This document shows, in pieces, positions 25,239 to 34,239 of a stretch of DNA of 44,038 nucleotides. The translations under genes were made by a program, and so were the position numbers. The DNA is from Bryobacterales bacterium. GTDB taxonomy: Bacteria; Acidobacteriota; Terriglobia; Bryobacterales; Bryobacteraceae. The stretch lies in the NCBI GenBank assembly GCA_025462965.1, contig JAOAPQ010000596.1:1-44038 (forward strand), given 5' to 3'. How positions within the stretch are numbered: position 1 is the first letter of the stretch; every line of letters starts with the position of its first letter. The notes under the pieces are model-generated. The model made no database searches, was not told the DNA's origin, and worked only from the letters and a program-made list of their open reading frames with translations.

Positions 25239-26696
25239 ACGCTGTCGTTCCGGTGGTATCGGTACACCCGCGGCCTTCATCACCTTCACCAGCGCTGCTA
25301 CCGTCTCAGGCGACGGTTTGAAATTTCCGAATCTGTAGCCTTCTGCAATCGTCAACGGCGTCCACCCATGCTTATTCTTCTGGTTCCATATCTCGATCTT
25401 CGCGCCCTTTTCGGCGAGGAATTGCACCGCCCCGGGCAGGTTCTTATAAGCGGCGCCGTGCATGGCCGTCTCGCCCTTATCGTCCACCGCGTTCAAGTCC
25501 GCGCCAAGGTCGAGCGCCACTTGCATCGCCTCCACAACTTCGCTCTCCGTCCCGGCATCCTCGCCTGGAGAACGCGTCCCCAGCCCGGCGGCCGCCATCA
25601 GCGGTGTGGAATGGTCCGCATTCAGAATCAGGGGATCCGCGCCAAGTTTCGCCAGCAGCCGCATCAACTCGGCGTCCGCCGTTTTCGCCGCCAGGAAGAA
25701 GGGAGTCGCGCCGATGGTATTCAGACCCGTTAATCCGAAATTGACGCGCTTGGTCATCCGGGCGTTCAGATTCGCTCGGTGCTCAACCAGCTTTTTCACC
25801 AGCTCGAGGCTCGTCATGTTTCCGGAGCCTTGTGGAGGAGGATCGTTGTCGCCGCCGCCCGGTTTGCGGACCTGGGTAACCATGTGGAGCGCCGTATACC
25901 CAGGGCCCGCCGCATTCGGGTCCGCGCCCGCGTCCAGCAACTTCGCCGCAAGCTCGAAATGTGCGTTGGCGACCGCCAGCACCAACGCGCTCGTGCCCAC
26001 CTTGGGCGCGCCCGCTCCGGAAGCGATCTTCGGTCCGGTACCCTGGCTTGTCTGCACGGTCTCGTTTACGTCGGCCCCGGCCTTCAGTAACGCCTGCGCG
26101 GTGCCGATACGCCCTTCGCGCACTGCAAAGAGAAACGGGGTGAATCCCGAACCGACGCGCGCATGAATATCCGCTCCTGCATGAATCAACGTCTCCACGG
26201 CTTCAACGTTGCCTTCCGCTGCCGCCCACATGAGGGCCGTCTGTCCGTGTGCCTTTTCTCTTGCGTCGACCACAGCTCCTCGTGCGAGCAGCGGCGCAAT
26301 GGCCGCCACCTTGCCCGTGCGCGCTGCCGTCATCAGAACTGTCTCGCCGCCGGGCAGGGAAGTGTTCGGGTCCGCGCCTGCTTTCAAGAGCGCTTGAACA
26401 ATTTCGCCGTTTCCATTCGTGCAAGCAAGCGAGAGCGGAGTCACTCCATACCGGTTCACCGCTTTTGCGTTCGCGCCGGCGCGGAGCAGCATCTCCACGG
26501 TCTCTGTATCGTCTTGATTCACAGCCCAGTGCAGCGCGGTCGCGCCATCGGCCTGTGGTGCATTCACGTCCACGTGCTTCGCCAGCAGCGTTCTGATCGC
26601 TGCCTTGTTTCTCGCTTTCGCGGCCTCGGCAAGCTGCGAATCAGGTTGGACGCCGGCTAAGAGACTCGCTGATAGCAGCAACGAGAAGTAGATCAT
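25227..26696 (-). CDS. exported ankyrin-repeat protein
   Basis: About 489 residues from the ATG at 26696, giving a signal peptide (MIYFSLLLSASLLAGVQPDS). The frame is open to 26753, but those codons lie inside the upstream gene. The rest is a run of roughly ten ankyrin repeats (for example ADGATALHWAVNQDDTETVE, YGVTPLSLACTNGNGEIVQA, GQTALMWAAAEGNVEAVETL and KGETAMHGAAYKNLPGAVQF), a solenoid used for protein-protein contact. No catalytic motif is seen. It starts 4 bases after the stop of the DUF1552 gene, so it belongs to the DUF1592-DUF1552 transcript; it may be a partner or scaffold for those exported proteins. It overlaps the convergent TonB receptor gene by 12 bases. Confidence 0.9.
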   Translation of the reverse strand: MIYFSLLLSASLLAGVQPDSQLAEAAKARNKAAIRTLLAKHVDVNAPQADGATALHWAVNQDDTETVEMLLRAGANAKAVNRYGVTPLSLACTNGNGEIVQALLKAGADPNTSLPGGETVLMTAARTGKVAAIAPLLARGAVVDAREKAHGQTALMWAAAEGNVEAVETLIHAGADIHARVGSGFTPFLFAVREGRIGTAQALLKAGADVNETVQTSQGTGPKIASGAGAPKVGTSALVLAVANAHFELAAKLLDAGADPNAAGPGYTALHMVTQVRKPGGGDNDPPPQGSGNMTSLELVKKLVEHRANLNARMTKRVNFGLTGLNTIGATPFFLAAKTADAELMRLLAKLGADPLILNADHSTPLMAAAGLGTRSPGEDAGTESEVVEAMQVALDLGADLNAVDDKGETAMHGAAYKNLPGAVQFLAEKGAKIEIWNQKNKHGWTPLTIAEGYRFGNFKPSPETVAALVKVMKAAGVPIPPERQRSPT

Positions 26697-26700
26697 GTTC

Positions 26701-28047
26701 TTACAGCGAGAGCGGTTCGAGCAGTTCTTCCATCTTCCCTTTGCTATCCGCAAAGGAATCGACCTTCACGCCGACCTTGTCGAGCAGCGTGAGATGAAGA
26801 TTGGCTAGCGGTGTGGGCTCGGCGTAACGGATATGGCGGCCGCCCTTCATCTTGCCCGCTCCGCCGCCCGCCACCAGAATCGGCAGATTTACATGATCGT
26901 GTAAGTCGGGGTTGCCCATGCCGCTGCCATACAGGTACACCGAATGATCCAGCAGCGTGCCGTTACCATCGCGCGTTGACTTCAGCTTGTCCAGGAAATA
27001 TGCAAACAGCGATACATGAAATTCATTTATCTTGGCAACCCGCGCCAGCTTTGCCGGATCGCCGGCGTTATGCGTGAGCGGGTGGTGCGGATCGGGAACT
27101 CCGATCTCGGGATATGTTCGGGTGCTCGTCTCGCGAGCTAGTTGGAAAGTAATCACCCGCGTGACGTCTCCCTGAAGCGCCAGCACCTGCAGGTCGAACA
27201 TCAATCGCGCATGGTCCGCATAAGCGGTCGGCACTCCCACCGGGCGGTCCAGATCCGGCAGTTGCGAATCGGCGGTTTCCGCCTCCGCTTTTTGGATCCG
27301 TCGCTCCACCTCACGAACGGTCTCCAGGTACTGGCTGACCTTAGTGCGGTCATCGGCACCGAGCTTATTCTGAAGGCGGGAGATGTCTTCATTCACCCAG
27401 TCCAAGAGGCTTGCCTTCTTTCGGAGTTCGGCGCGCCGGTCGACGGAACTGCCCCCATCGCCGAACAAGCGCTCAAACGCAACGCGCGGATGAGCCTCTG
27501 CCTGAAGTGGAGTCGTCGGTGATGACCAGGAGAGATTATTCTGATACACGCACGCATAACCGTTATCGCATTGGCCGACCGTGGTCAGCAGATCCATCGC
27601 CAGTTCGAGTGATGGCAGACGCGTGTCCGCGCCTATCTGCTTCGCCGCAATTTGGTCAACCGTGGTGCCCAGGCAATAATCGGTGCTCTCGGTCCACTTT
27701 GCTTTTGCGGCGCTCAGAAACGCAGCGTTGGAAGTCGCGTGGGTCCCGGGATATGCGTTCTTCAGTTCCAGATTACTTACCACCGTGAGCTGATCTACGA
27801 ACGGCTTCATCGATTGCAGAATCGGCGAAAGCTCCTTCAGGTCATGCCCGTCCCCGGGAGGAGTCCATTCGGCCAGGTTGGCCCCCATCGGAATGTAGAC
27901 AAACCCAAGACGGCGCACGGGTTTGGCCGGCGTTGCCGCCAGAGCTGTCATGGCGGGAATCATGGCGTCCAGTAACGGTAGGGCCACGGTCGCCCCGATC
28001 CCCCTGAGGAAAGTTCGTCTGGGTAGAGCCTTCTTGGTGATGATCAT
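26701..28047 (-). CDS. DUF1552 family exported protein (copy A)
   Basis: A 448-residue protein of the DUF1552 family, found mainly in Planctomycetes, Verrucomicrobia and Acidobacteria beside DUF1592-type multi-domain cytochromes. The N-terminus carries a twin-arginine motif (PRRTFLRGIGATVALPLLDA), so it is probably folded in the cytoplasm and exported by Tat. Conserved blocks include RRLGFVYIPMGANLAEWTPP, ELAMDLLTTVGQCDNGYACV, QNNLSWSSPTTPL, GVPDPHHPLTHNAGDPAKLA and a C-terminal GSGMGNPDLHDHVNLPILVA. The His-rich motifs could bind metal; the fold is thought related to DUF1501/alkaline-phosphatase-like proteins, but the activity is unknown. The ATG overlaps the DUF1592 stop by 4 bases and has AGGAG upstream. 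A paralogue lies at 32843. Confidence 0.93.
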   Translation of the reverse strand: MIITKKALPRRTFLRGIGATVALPLLDAMIPAMTALAATPAKPVRRLGFVYIPMGANLAEWTPPGDGHDLKELSPILQSMKPFVDQLTVVSNLELKNAYPGTHATSNAAFLSAAKAKWTESTDYCLGTTVDQIAAKQIGADTRLPSLELAMDLLTTVGQCDNGYACVYQNNLSWSSPTTPLQAEAHPRVAFERLFGDGGSSVDRRAELRKKASLLDWVNEDISRLQNKLGADDRTKVSQYLETVREVERRIQKAEAETADSQLPDLDRPVGVPTAYADHARLMFDLQVLALQGDVTRVITFQLARETSTRTYPEIGVPDPHHPLTHNAGDPAKLARVAKINEFHVSLFAYFLDKLKSTRDGNGTLLDHSVYLYGSGMGNPDLHDHVNLPILVAGGGAGKMKGGRHIRYAEPTPLANLHLTLLDKVGVKVDSFADSKGKMEELLEPLSL

Positions 28048-30386
28048 TTCGATCTCCTCATCTGAAACGGAGTGCTCTCAACGATTCCCATGATAATCGA
28101 CGAGAATCGATAATCCTTTGCCTCGGCGTCATGCACTACCTTACGGATTGCAGCCGCATCATAGAATTCTACTCCCCGGCCCAGCCCATAAGTGAGAAGC
28201 TTCTCACTAACAGTACTTGCAAATACTTCCGGGCGCCTGAGTAGGGCCTTTTGCAATCCCGCGACCCCGTCGAACTTACTGCCGTCCGGAAGTCCTCCGG
28301 AAGAGTCAATAGGCTGGCCATCCTCGGCCGTCCGCCAGCGGCCCACCGCGTCGTAGTTCTCCAGCGAGAAGCCCAGAGGGTCCATCACGTTGTGACAGCC
28401 TGCGCAGGCTGGGTTGGCGCGGTGCTCGGCAATCCGCTCGCGCATAGTTTGTATCTTGCCACTCGCGCTATGTTCCTTCAGCGCCGGTACAAATGGCGGC
28501 GGGGGCAGCGGAGGCGCTCCCAGGATATTGTCCAGGACCCACTTACCCCGAATCACGGGTGAGGTGCGCGTCGCATACGAAGTCACCGTCAGGACGCTCC
28601 CTTGCCGGAGCAATCCGCCCCTCGGGACATTCTCGTCAAACGAGACCCGCCGGAAGCGGCTCCCGTAAATGTTGGGGATCCCGTAATGCTTCGCCAGCCG
28701 TTCATTCAGGAAGGTGTAGTTCGCGCGCAGCAGATCCAGCACGCTGCGGTCCTCACGCAGAATGCTCTCGAAGAAGAGGTCAGTCTCTTCCCGAAAAGCC
28801 TGCCGCAGGTTGTCGTCGAAATCCGGAAATATGCGCATGTCGGGAGTCGTCGCCGCCAGGCTGCGCAGGTGCAGCCATTGCTCCGCGAAGTTCGTTACCA
28901 ATACCCGCGAGCGGTTATCCGCCAGCATCCGCCGGACCTGCTTCTCGAGCACTGCGGGCGTTTTGAGCTTTCCCCGAATTGCTAAGTCCAGTAGTTCATC
29001 GTCTGGAATGCTGCTCCACAAAAAGAAAGACAAACGGGACGCCAGTTCCAGATCGCTAATCCGATAGGCCGTATTCGGCGCGATTCCAGCCGGATCCTGC
29101 TCCACACGGAACAGGAATTCCGGACTCACCAGAACGGCGCTCAAGCCCATTTCGATTCCAGCCTCAAACCCGGAATCCTTCCGCGCCTCCCGGTAGAACT
29201 GGAAAGGCCGTTGTAAATCCGAGTCCGTAACAGGACGCCGATAAGCGCGCCGCATCAGGGTTGTCATGATGCGCCTGGCGCAGCCGTCTTCTTCTTCCGG
29301 GCGGCCTGGCTTGCAGACAAAAATTCGCTCGCGGCTCGGTGTGGTCCCCGGTCCCTTGGCTTCGTAAGGGCCATTCACAGATATCGAATATAAGGCCGGG
29401 TGAATCCGTGGATGGCGGTCCATGTTGAAGTGTGCCTGGTAGGGCTGGCGCTCGGTCTCCAGCAGCACGGATGGACCTTTCAAAAACGCCACGCTCACCA
29501 CATGCGGGCCGGCTTTCACCGGAACCCGAATGTTCAGATCCTTGTCCACCAGGTGGTGGTCGCTTCCCTTCGGCGGTGGATTGACGGTGAACACCTTCAC
29601 GCGCGCTCCGTCCAGCATCAGTTCCACTTGATCGGGCTCTTTCAAACCTTCGACGTGCTCGTTCCTGTCCCGTGCAAGTCGGAATTGAATCTCGTACTCG
29701 GCATCCAGGGGGAACGTATAGTGCACCGTCGTTCCACCGCGGGTACCCAGAGGAAGTTCATCGAAGTGTTCCTCCTGTGTCAGGTCAGGAGGGAGATTAA
29801 TCGTGTCGCCGCCGGGGGACAGGATCGGGCTTCCGATGGCCAGCCGGCTGATCTTCCGCGCTGCCGATAAGTACCGTTCCAACAGAGTCGGAGAGAGATT
29901 CCCAACAGTTACGTTATCGAAGCCATGACTGGCGTCATCAGCCGGCAGGAGCGACGATATATCCACTTCCAACGAAAGAAGATCGCGAATGGAATTCTGG
30001 TATTCGGTTCGGTTCAGGCGGCGGAACGTATCTGTCCGCCCGGGATTCGGATGCGCCGCCGCCGCGCGATCGAGCGAGCCTTCCAGAGATGCCAGCAGGC
30101 TTTTATAAGTGGACTCATCCGGCCGCGGCAGACCCACCGGCGGCATGCTGCGGCCCCGTAGTTTGCGGACTACTTTCTCCCAGTCTTCGGAGTGCTGCTC
30201 GGGGTGGCTCACGGCGGAAAGATCCAGGACGAATCCTCCCGTCTTCAATTTTTCATTGTGGCAGCCCGCGCAGTAGCGGGTGAGGGTCGCGCTCTCTGGT
30301 GCAGCCTGCGCGTGCAACAAACTTGTCGCGCCGGACAAGAAAAACACACAAATCCAACCGGAACTCCGCGCCGCCGTGAGGCTCAT
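28044..30386 (-). CDS. DUF1592-type multi-domain cytochrome-like protein (PSCyt1/DUF1587/DUF1595/DUF1592/DUF1588/DUF1585), copy A
   Basis: A 780-residue exported protein with the planctomycete-type domain string. The signal peptide (about 1-27) is followed by a c-type heme site C39AGC42H43 in a PSCyt1-like domain, the DUF1587 block RRLNRTEYQNSIRDLLSLEV (from about residue 122), a beta-rich carbohydrate-binding-like region (about 195-340), DUF1595/DUF1592 (about 360-520; MGLSAVLVSPEFLFRVEQDP, RLSFFLWSSIPDDELL), DUF1588 (about 540-680) with a second heme-type motif C661AGC664H665 in CHNVMDPLGFSLENYDAVGR, and DUF1585 (about 700-775; LLTYGLGRGVEFYD). It is presumed to be an exported or surface redox protein; no reaction is established. 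It overlaps the DUF1552 gene by 4 bases and is divergent from a paralogue. Confidence 0.93.
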   Translation of the reverse strand: MSLTAARSSGWICVFFLSGATSLLHAQAAPESATLTRYCAGCHNEKLKTGGFVLDLSAVSHPEQHSEDWEKVVRKLRGRSMPPVGLPRPDESTYKSLLASLEGSLDRAAAAHPNPGRTDTFRRLNRTEYQNSIRDLLSLEVDISSLLPADDASHGFDNVTVGNLSPTLLERYLSAARKISRLAIGSPILSPGGDTINLPPDLTQEEHFDELPLGTRGGTTVHYTFPLDAEYEIQFRLARDRNEHVEGLKEPDQVELMLDGARVKVFTVNPPPKGSDHHLVDKDLNIRVPVKAGPHVVSVAFLKGPSVLLETERQPYQAHFNMDRHPRIHPALYSISVNGPYEAKGPGTTPSRERIFVCKPGRPEEEDGCARRIMTTLMRRAYRRPVTDSDLQRPFQFYREARKDSGFEAGIEMGLSAVLVSPEFLFRVEQDPAGIAPNTAYRISDLELASRLSFFLWSSIPDDELLDLAIRGKLKTPAVLEKQVRRMLADNRSRVLVTNFAEQWLHLRSLAATTPDMRIFPDFDDNLRQAFREETDLFFESILREDRSVLDLLRANYTFLNERLAKHYGIPNIYGSRFRRVSFDENVPRGGLLRQGSVLTVTSYATRTSPVIRGKWVLDNILGAPPLPPPPFVPALKEHSASGKIQTMRERIAEHRANPACAGCHNVMDPLGFSLENYDAVGRWRTAEDGQPIDSSGGLPDGSKFDGVAGLQKALLRRPEVFASTVSEKLLTYGLGRGVEFYDAAAIRKVVHDAEAKDYRFSSIIMGIVESTPFQMRRSK

Positions 30387-30423
30387 GATCTAAATACCAC
30401 GCAAACTATCTTATTACCATCGG

Positions 30424-32856
30424 TTGTATATTAATGGGGAGGTTTCCTCCATTCGCCGGAAAGCACACCTGTCGGCCGCGTTATCGCTTGCGGGCTTCGC
30501 GCTGGCTCAGGACACGAACGCCCCTGAGTATCGCAACCAGGTAGCGCCCGTCCTGTCGAAACACTGCCTCGCGTGCCACGGCGATAAGGTAAGAACGGCC
30601 GGTCTTACCCTCGAACATCCGGGGAACTCGCCGGCGCTTTGGGAGAAGGTGCTCGACAAGCTCAACACCGGCCGCATGCCGCCGCCCGGTTCGCCCACCC
30701 TCTCTAAAGGGGAGATCGCCACGGTCACTGCGTGGATCGGGAAATTCGTTGGCCAGAGCAACGCCACGGCTGGACGCGTGACCTCGCGCCGTTTGAATCG
30801 CGTCGAGTACAACAACACCGTGCGCGACCTCCTCAGCGTCGCTCTGCATCCCGCTGACGAATTTCCTCTTGACGACGCGGGCTACGGATTCGACAACATC
30901 GGCGACGTTCTCTCCGTCTCCCCGCTGTTGATGGAAAAGTATATAGCTGCGGCACGCAAGGTCTCCCGCGCCGCCGTGTATGGCGAACCGGTTCCCGCGA
31001 AGCCGACGAAGATCATCCGCTTCATGAGCAAGAAGTCGCAGGACGATCCCACGCCGAACGCTCTGCCCTACTCATATCGGGGCGCCATTTACGGAAGTTT
31101 CGATTTCCCGGCCACAGCGGAGTACGAATTGCGCATGCGCGTGGGTAACTACCGTCCCCGGGATACTGGCAGCGCGCGGCACAAGGAATTGGCACACAAG
31201 CGTGACCTCACCGAAGCCGAGAAACGCGAGCTGGCAGAAGAGAACCGCAAATCCGATCCTCCCGTTAAGATGGTCCTCACGCTCGATGCCGTACCGGCGC
31301 TGACCGAAGTGGTCGAAGGCAACATCGATTATCAGTACGCTCATGGTGAATCCGTCGCGCGCGTCAAGGTAACGGCCGGAAATCATGAGTTCCGCGCCTC
31401 TTTTCCGGAGTTTGCCGGAATGGAGAATCCGCGAGATAACGTGAATCGGGATGGCCGGCGGAAGCTGTTCATCGATTACGTCGATATCGTCGGTCCGTTT
31501 CAGCCCGTTACGGTCGCGAGTGAAAGCCGCCGGCGCGTCTTCATTTGCGATCTGAAGACGCCCGAATGTGCGCGACAGATCGTCGAGCATCTCGCCCGCC
31601 GCGCTTACCGCAGGCCTCCTGCCGCGCAAGAGACAGACGAGCTCGTGAATTTGGCGACGCTGGTCCGAAACAACGGCGATTCGTTCGACGAAGGCATTCG
31701 CGTCGCTCTTCAAGCTATTCTGATGTCTCCGAACTTCCTATTCCGCATCGAACGCGAGCCTGCCGTCGCCGCCACGTACGCGCTCAACGATCACGATCTC
31801 GCGTCGCGCCTCTCTTACTTCCTTTGGAGCAGCATGCCGGATGAAGAGTTGATGCGAAGAGCGGACGAGGGCGCCCTACATAAACCCGGGGTGCTTGAAT
31901 CCGAGGTGCGGCGCATGTTGCGGGATCCCAAATCGGATGCGCTCGTCGAAAACTTCGTGGGGCAATGGCTTGGGTTGCGTTTGCTCGATCGCAGGAAGCC
32001 CGATCCGGCTCACTTCCCGTTGGTTGACGACGAACTGCTCGACGCGATGCACCGTGAGACCTTGCTGTTCGCGCGGGCAATCGTGCGGGAAGATCGCAGC
32101 GTGCTCGATTTTGTCGATGGCCGGTTCTCGTTCCTGAACGGAATTCTTGCCAGGCATTACGGCATCCCGGGAATCAGGGGAGAGGATTTCGAGCGGGTAG
32201 CGTTCGATGGAGAACAGCGCGATGGCGGGCAGCGCGGTGGCGTGGTCACGCAAGCTTCCGTCCTGACGCTGTCGTCTTATGCGACGCGAACGTCGCCCGT
32301 GCTGCGGGGCAAATGGGTTCTCGAAAACCTGCTCGGCACGCCTCCGCCTCCCCCGCCGCCCAATATTCCCGCCCTGCAGGAAGCGAATCTCGGCGCCGAC
32401 GCGTCGCTGCGCCAGCGTCTGGAGCAGCATCGCGCGAATCCAAGCTGCGCCGTCTGCCACAATCAGATGGACCCCATCGGATTCGGCCTCGAAAATTACG
32501 ACGCATCGGGTGCCTGGCGCGATCGGGACGGAAAATTTCCGATCGATAGCTCGGGCTCGCTTCCCGGCGGCGCATCCTTTACCGGACCCAAGGAACTGAA
32601 ACAGGTTTTGAAATCGCAATCCGGTCTGTTCACCCGTAATCTGACCGAGAAGATGTTGACGTATGCTCTCGGAAGAGGGGTCGAGCGCTCCGATCGCGCC
32701 ACGGTCGACCGCATCGAACAGAGGCTTGCTTCGAGCGGATATCGCTTTTCGACGCTGGTGATGGAGATCGTGAATAGCCAGGCGTTTCAGATGAGGGAAG
32801 GCATCCCGAAGCAATCGCAAACGCAAAAGACAGGAGGAAGTCTTGCTGCCAGGTAA
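30424..32856 (+). CDS. DUF1592-type multi-domain cytochrome-like protein, copy B
   Basis: A paralogue of the gene at 28044-30386 with the same domain order: heme site C48LAC51H52 (PSCyt1-like), DUF1587 (RRLNRVEYNNTVRDLLSVAL), a beta-rich insert (about 195-370), DUF1595/DUF1592 (SRLSYFLWSSMPDEELMRRA), DUF1588 with a second heme-type motif C675AVC678H679 (CHNQMDPIGFGLENYDASGA) and DUF1585 (MLTYALGRGVERSD). Numbering is from the TTG at 30424, the only ordinary start codon available. A strong GGGGAGG at 30436-30442, however, sits 8 bases before an ATT at 30451, from which IRRKAHLSAALSLAGFALAQ gives a normal signal peptide. An ATT start is therefore possible. The DUF1552 gene overlaps the 3' end by 14 bases. 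Function is unestablished. Confidence 0.92.
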   Translation: MYINGEVSSIRRKAHLSAALSLAGFALAQDTNAPEYRNQVAPVLSKHCLACHGDKVRTAGLTLEHPGNSPALWEKVLDKLNTGRMPPPGSPTLSKGEIATVTAWIGKFVGQSNATAGRVTSRRLNRVEYNNTVRDLLSVALHPADEFPLDDAGYGFDNIGDVLSVSPLLMEKYIAAARKVSRAAVYGEPVPAKPTKIIRFMSKKSQDDPTPNALPYSYRGAIYGSFDFPATAEYELRMRVGNYRPRDTGSARHKELAHKRDLTEAEKRELAEENRKSDPPVKMVLTLDAVPALTEVVEGNIDYQYAHGESVARVKVTAGNHEFRASFPEFAGMENPRDNVNRDGRRKLFIDYVDIVGPFQPVTVASESRRRVFICDLKTPECARQIVEHLARRAYRRPPAAQETDELVNLATLVRNNGDSFDEGIRVALQAILMSPNFLFRIEREPAVAATYALNDHDLASRLSYFLWSSMPDEELMRRADEGALHKPGVLESEVRRMLRDPKSDALVENFVGQWLGLRLLDRRKPDPAHFPLVDDELLDAMHRETLLFARAIVREDRSVLDFVDGRFSFLNGILARHYGIPGIRGEDFERVAFDGEQRDGGQRGGVVTQASVLTLSSYATRTSPVLRGKWVLENLLGTPPPPPPPNIPALQEANLGADASLRQRLEQHRANPSCAVCHNQMDPIGFGLENYDASGAWRDRDGKFPIDSSGSLPGGASFTGPKELKQVLKSQSGLFTRNLTEKMLTYALGRGVERSDRATVDRIEQRLASSGYRFSTLVMEIVNSQAFQMREGIPKQSQTQKTGGSLAAR
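30436..30442 (+). promoter_or_regulatory. ribosome binding site that points to an ATT start codon
   Basis: GGGGAGG lies inside the reading frame if translation starts at TTG 30424 but is 8 bases upstream of ATT 30451. No ATG, GTG or TTG is in frame at a usable distance downstream of it. Confidence 0.5.
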
Positions 32857-34216
32857 ATCGCTAGACCGTCGAACATTGCTCAAAGGTTTCGGATCGGCCA
32901 TCGCTCTGCCCTTGCTCGACGCTATGGTGCCGGCCTTCTCGCGCGCAGCGGCAAAGGCGGCCGCGCCGTGCCGGATGGCGTTTCTGTACGTGCCGAACGG
33001 GATCGTGATGGACCAATGGATTCCCACGCGCCAGGCGGGCGTGAGCGAATTGCCGGCCGAGCTGCCGCGCATCTCGTCGGCGCTCGCGCCGTTCCGTAAC
33101 GACGTGATGGTCCTGGGCGGGCTGACCCAAAACGGCGGCCGCGCGCTCGGCGACGGACCGGGCGACCACGGCCGCGCCGGAGCGAATTACCTGACGTGCG
33201 TTCATCCGAAGAAAACGAATGGGCGGGATTTGCAGGCGGGTATTTCGGTCGATCAGATCGCGGCGCGCCGGCTCGAAGGCAAGACGCGATTCGCTTCGCT
33301 CGAGCTCGGTTGCGAAGAGGGCGTCCAGGGAGGCAGTTGCGATAACGGCTATAGCTGCGCCTATAGCAACAGCATTTCCTGGCGGACTCCCTCGTCGCCG
33401 AACCCGGCCGAGATTCGCCCCCGCGCGGTATTTGAGCGGCTATTCGGACAGGCCGATCTCGATCCCGATCCCGCACGCCGAGCGCGGCAGCAGCGTTACG
33501 AGAGCAGCGTTCTCGACGTCGTAATGGGCGATGCGCAACGGCTCTCGTCCACGCTGGGCGGCACCGATAAACGGAAGATCGACGAATATCTGTTCTCGAT
33601 TCGCGATGTCGAAAAGCGAATTCAGAACGCTGAGCGGAATCGCGCGCCAGAGATTCTACCCGCACCCGGCATGACACCTCCCGACGCGAGCATTCCGACT
33701 GATTTTGCTGAGCATGCGCGCATCATGATGGACCTGATGACGCTCGCATTTCAGACGGACGCCACGCGGGTGGTCACGCTGCTGATGGCTCTCGAACAGA
33801 GCCCGCGCGCTTACCCTGAGATCGGAATTCCGGAAGCGCACCACGGCTTGACTCATCACCAGGGCGATAAAGAGAAGATCGCGAAAGTAGCTGAAATCAA
33901 CTGTTTCCATATCAAGCAATTTGCCTATCTGTTGGGCAAGTTGAAAGCGACGCCGGACGGCGACGGCACGCTTCTCGATCATGTGATGGTGACTTATGGC
34001 AGCGCGCTCAGCGATGGGAACGCTCACGATCACGGCAACCTGCCGCTGGTGTTGGCCGGACGCGGCTGCGGGTCGCTTCGCCCCGGGCGGCACGTTCGTT
34101 ATCCGGACGAGACCCCGATGGCGAATCTGTTCATCGCCATGCTCGACCGCATGAAAGTTCCCGTGGAACGGTTAGGCGACAGCAACGGCGAATTGAATTA
34201 CCTTTCCGATATCTAA
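32843..34216 (+). CDS. DUF1552 family exported protein (copy B)
   Basis: A 457-residue paralogue of the DUF1552 protein at 26701-28047, with the same ordered blocks: a twin-arginine leader (DRRTLLKGFGSAIALPLLDA), RMAFLYVPNGIVMDQWIPTR, LELGCEEGVQGGSCDNGYSC, NSISWRTPSSPNPAEIRPRA, GIPEAHHGLTHHQGDKEKIA and GSALSDGNAHDHGNLPLVLA. Start is TTG at 32843, supported by AGGAGG five bases upstream; it overlaps the DUF1592 gene end by 14 bases, implying translational coupling. Copy A is paired in the same way on the other strand, so the pair appears to have duplicated as a unit or been recruited twice. Exported by Tat, function unknown. Confidence 0.93.
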   Translation: MLPGKSLDRRTLLKGFGSAIALPLLDAMVPAFSRAAAKAAAPCRMAFLYVPNGIVMDQWIPTRQAGVSELPAELPRISSALAPFRNDVMVLGGLTQNGGRALGDGPGDHGRAGANYLTCVHPKKTNGRDLQAGISVDQIAARRLEGKTRFASLELGCEEGVQGGSCDNGYSCAYSNSISWRTPSSPNPAEIRPRAVFERLFGQADLDPDPARRARQQRYESSVLDVVMGDAQRLSSTLGGTDKRKIDEYLFSIRDVEKRIQNAERNRAPEILPAPGMTPPDASIPTDFAEHARIMMDLMTLAFQTDATRVVTLLMALEQSPRAYPEIGIPEAHHGLTHHQGDKEKIAKVAEINCFHIKQFAYLLGKLKATPDGDGTLLDHVMVTYGSALSDGNAHDHGNLPLVLAGRGCGSLRPGRHVRYPDETPMANLFIAMLDRMKVPVERLGDSNGELNYLSDI

Positions 34217-34239
34217 AGCGGCGGATGGTAATTCCGCGC

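Noticed and set aside
32277-33677. Minus-strand frames inside DUF1592 and DUF1552 copy B, including one of 251 codons
   Set aside because: They are Arg-rich shadows of genes with strong family motifs on the plus strand.
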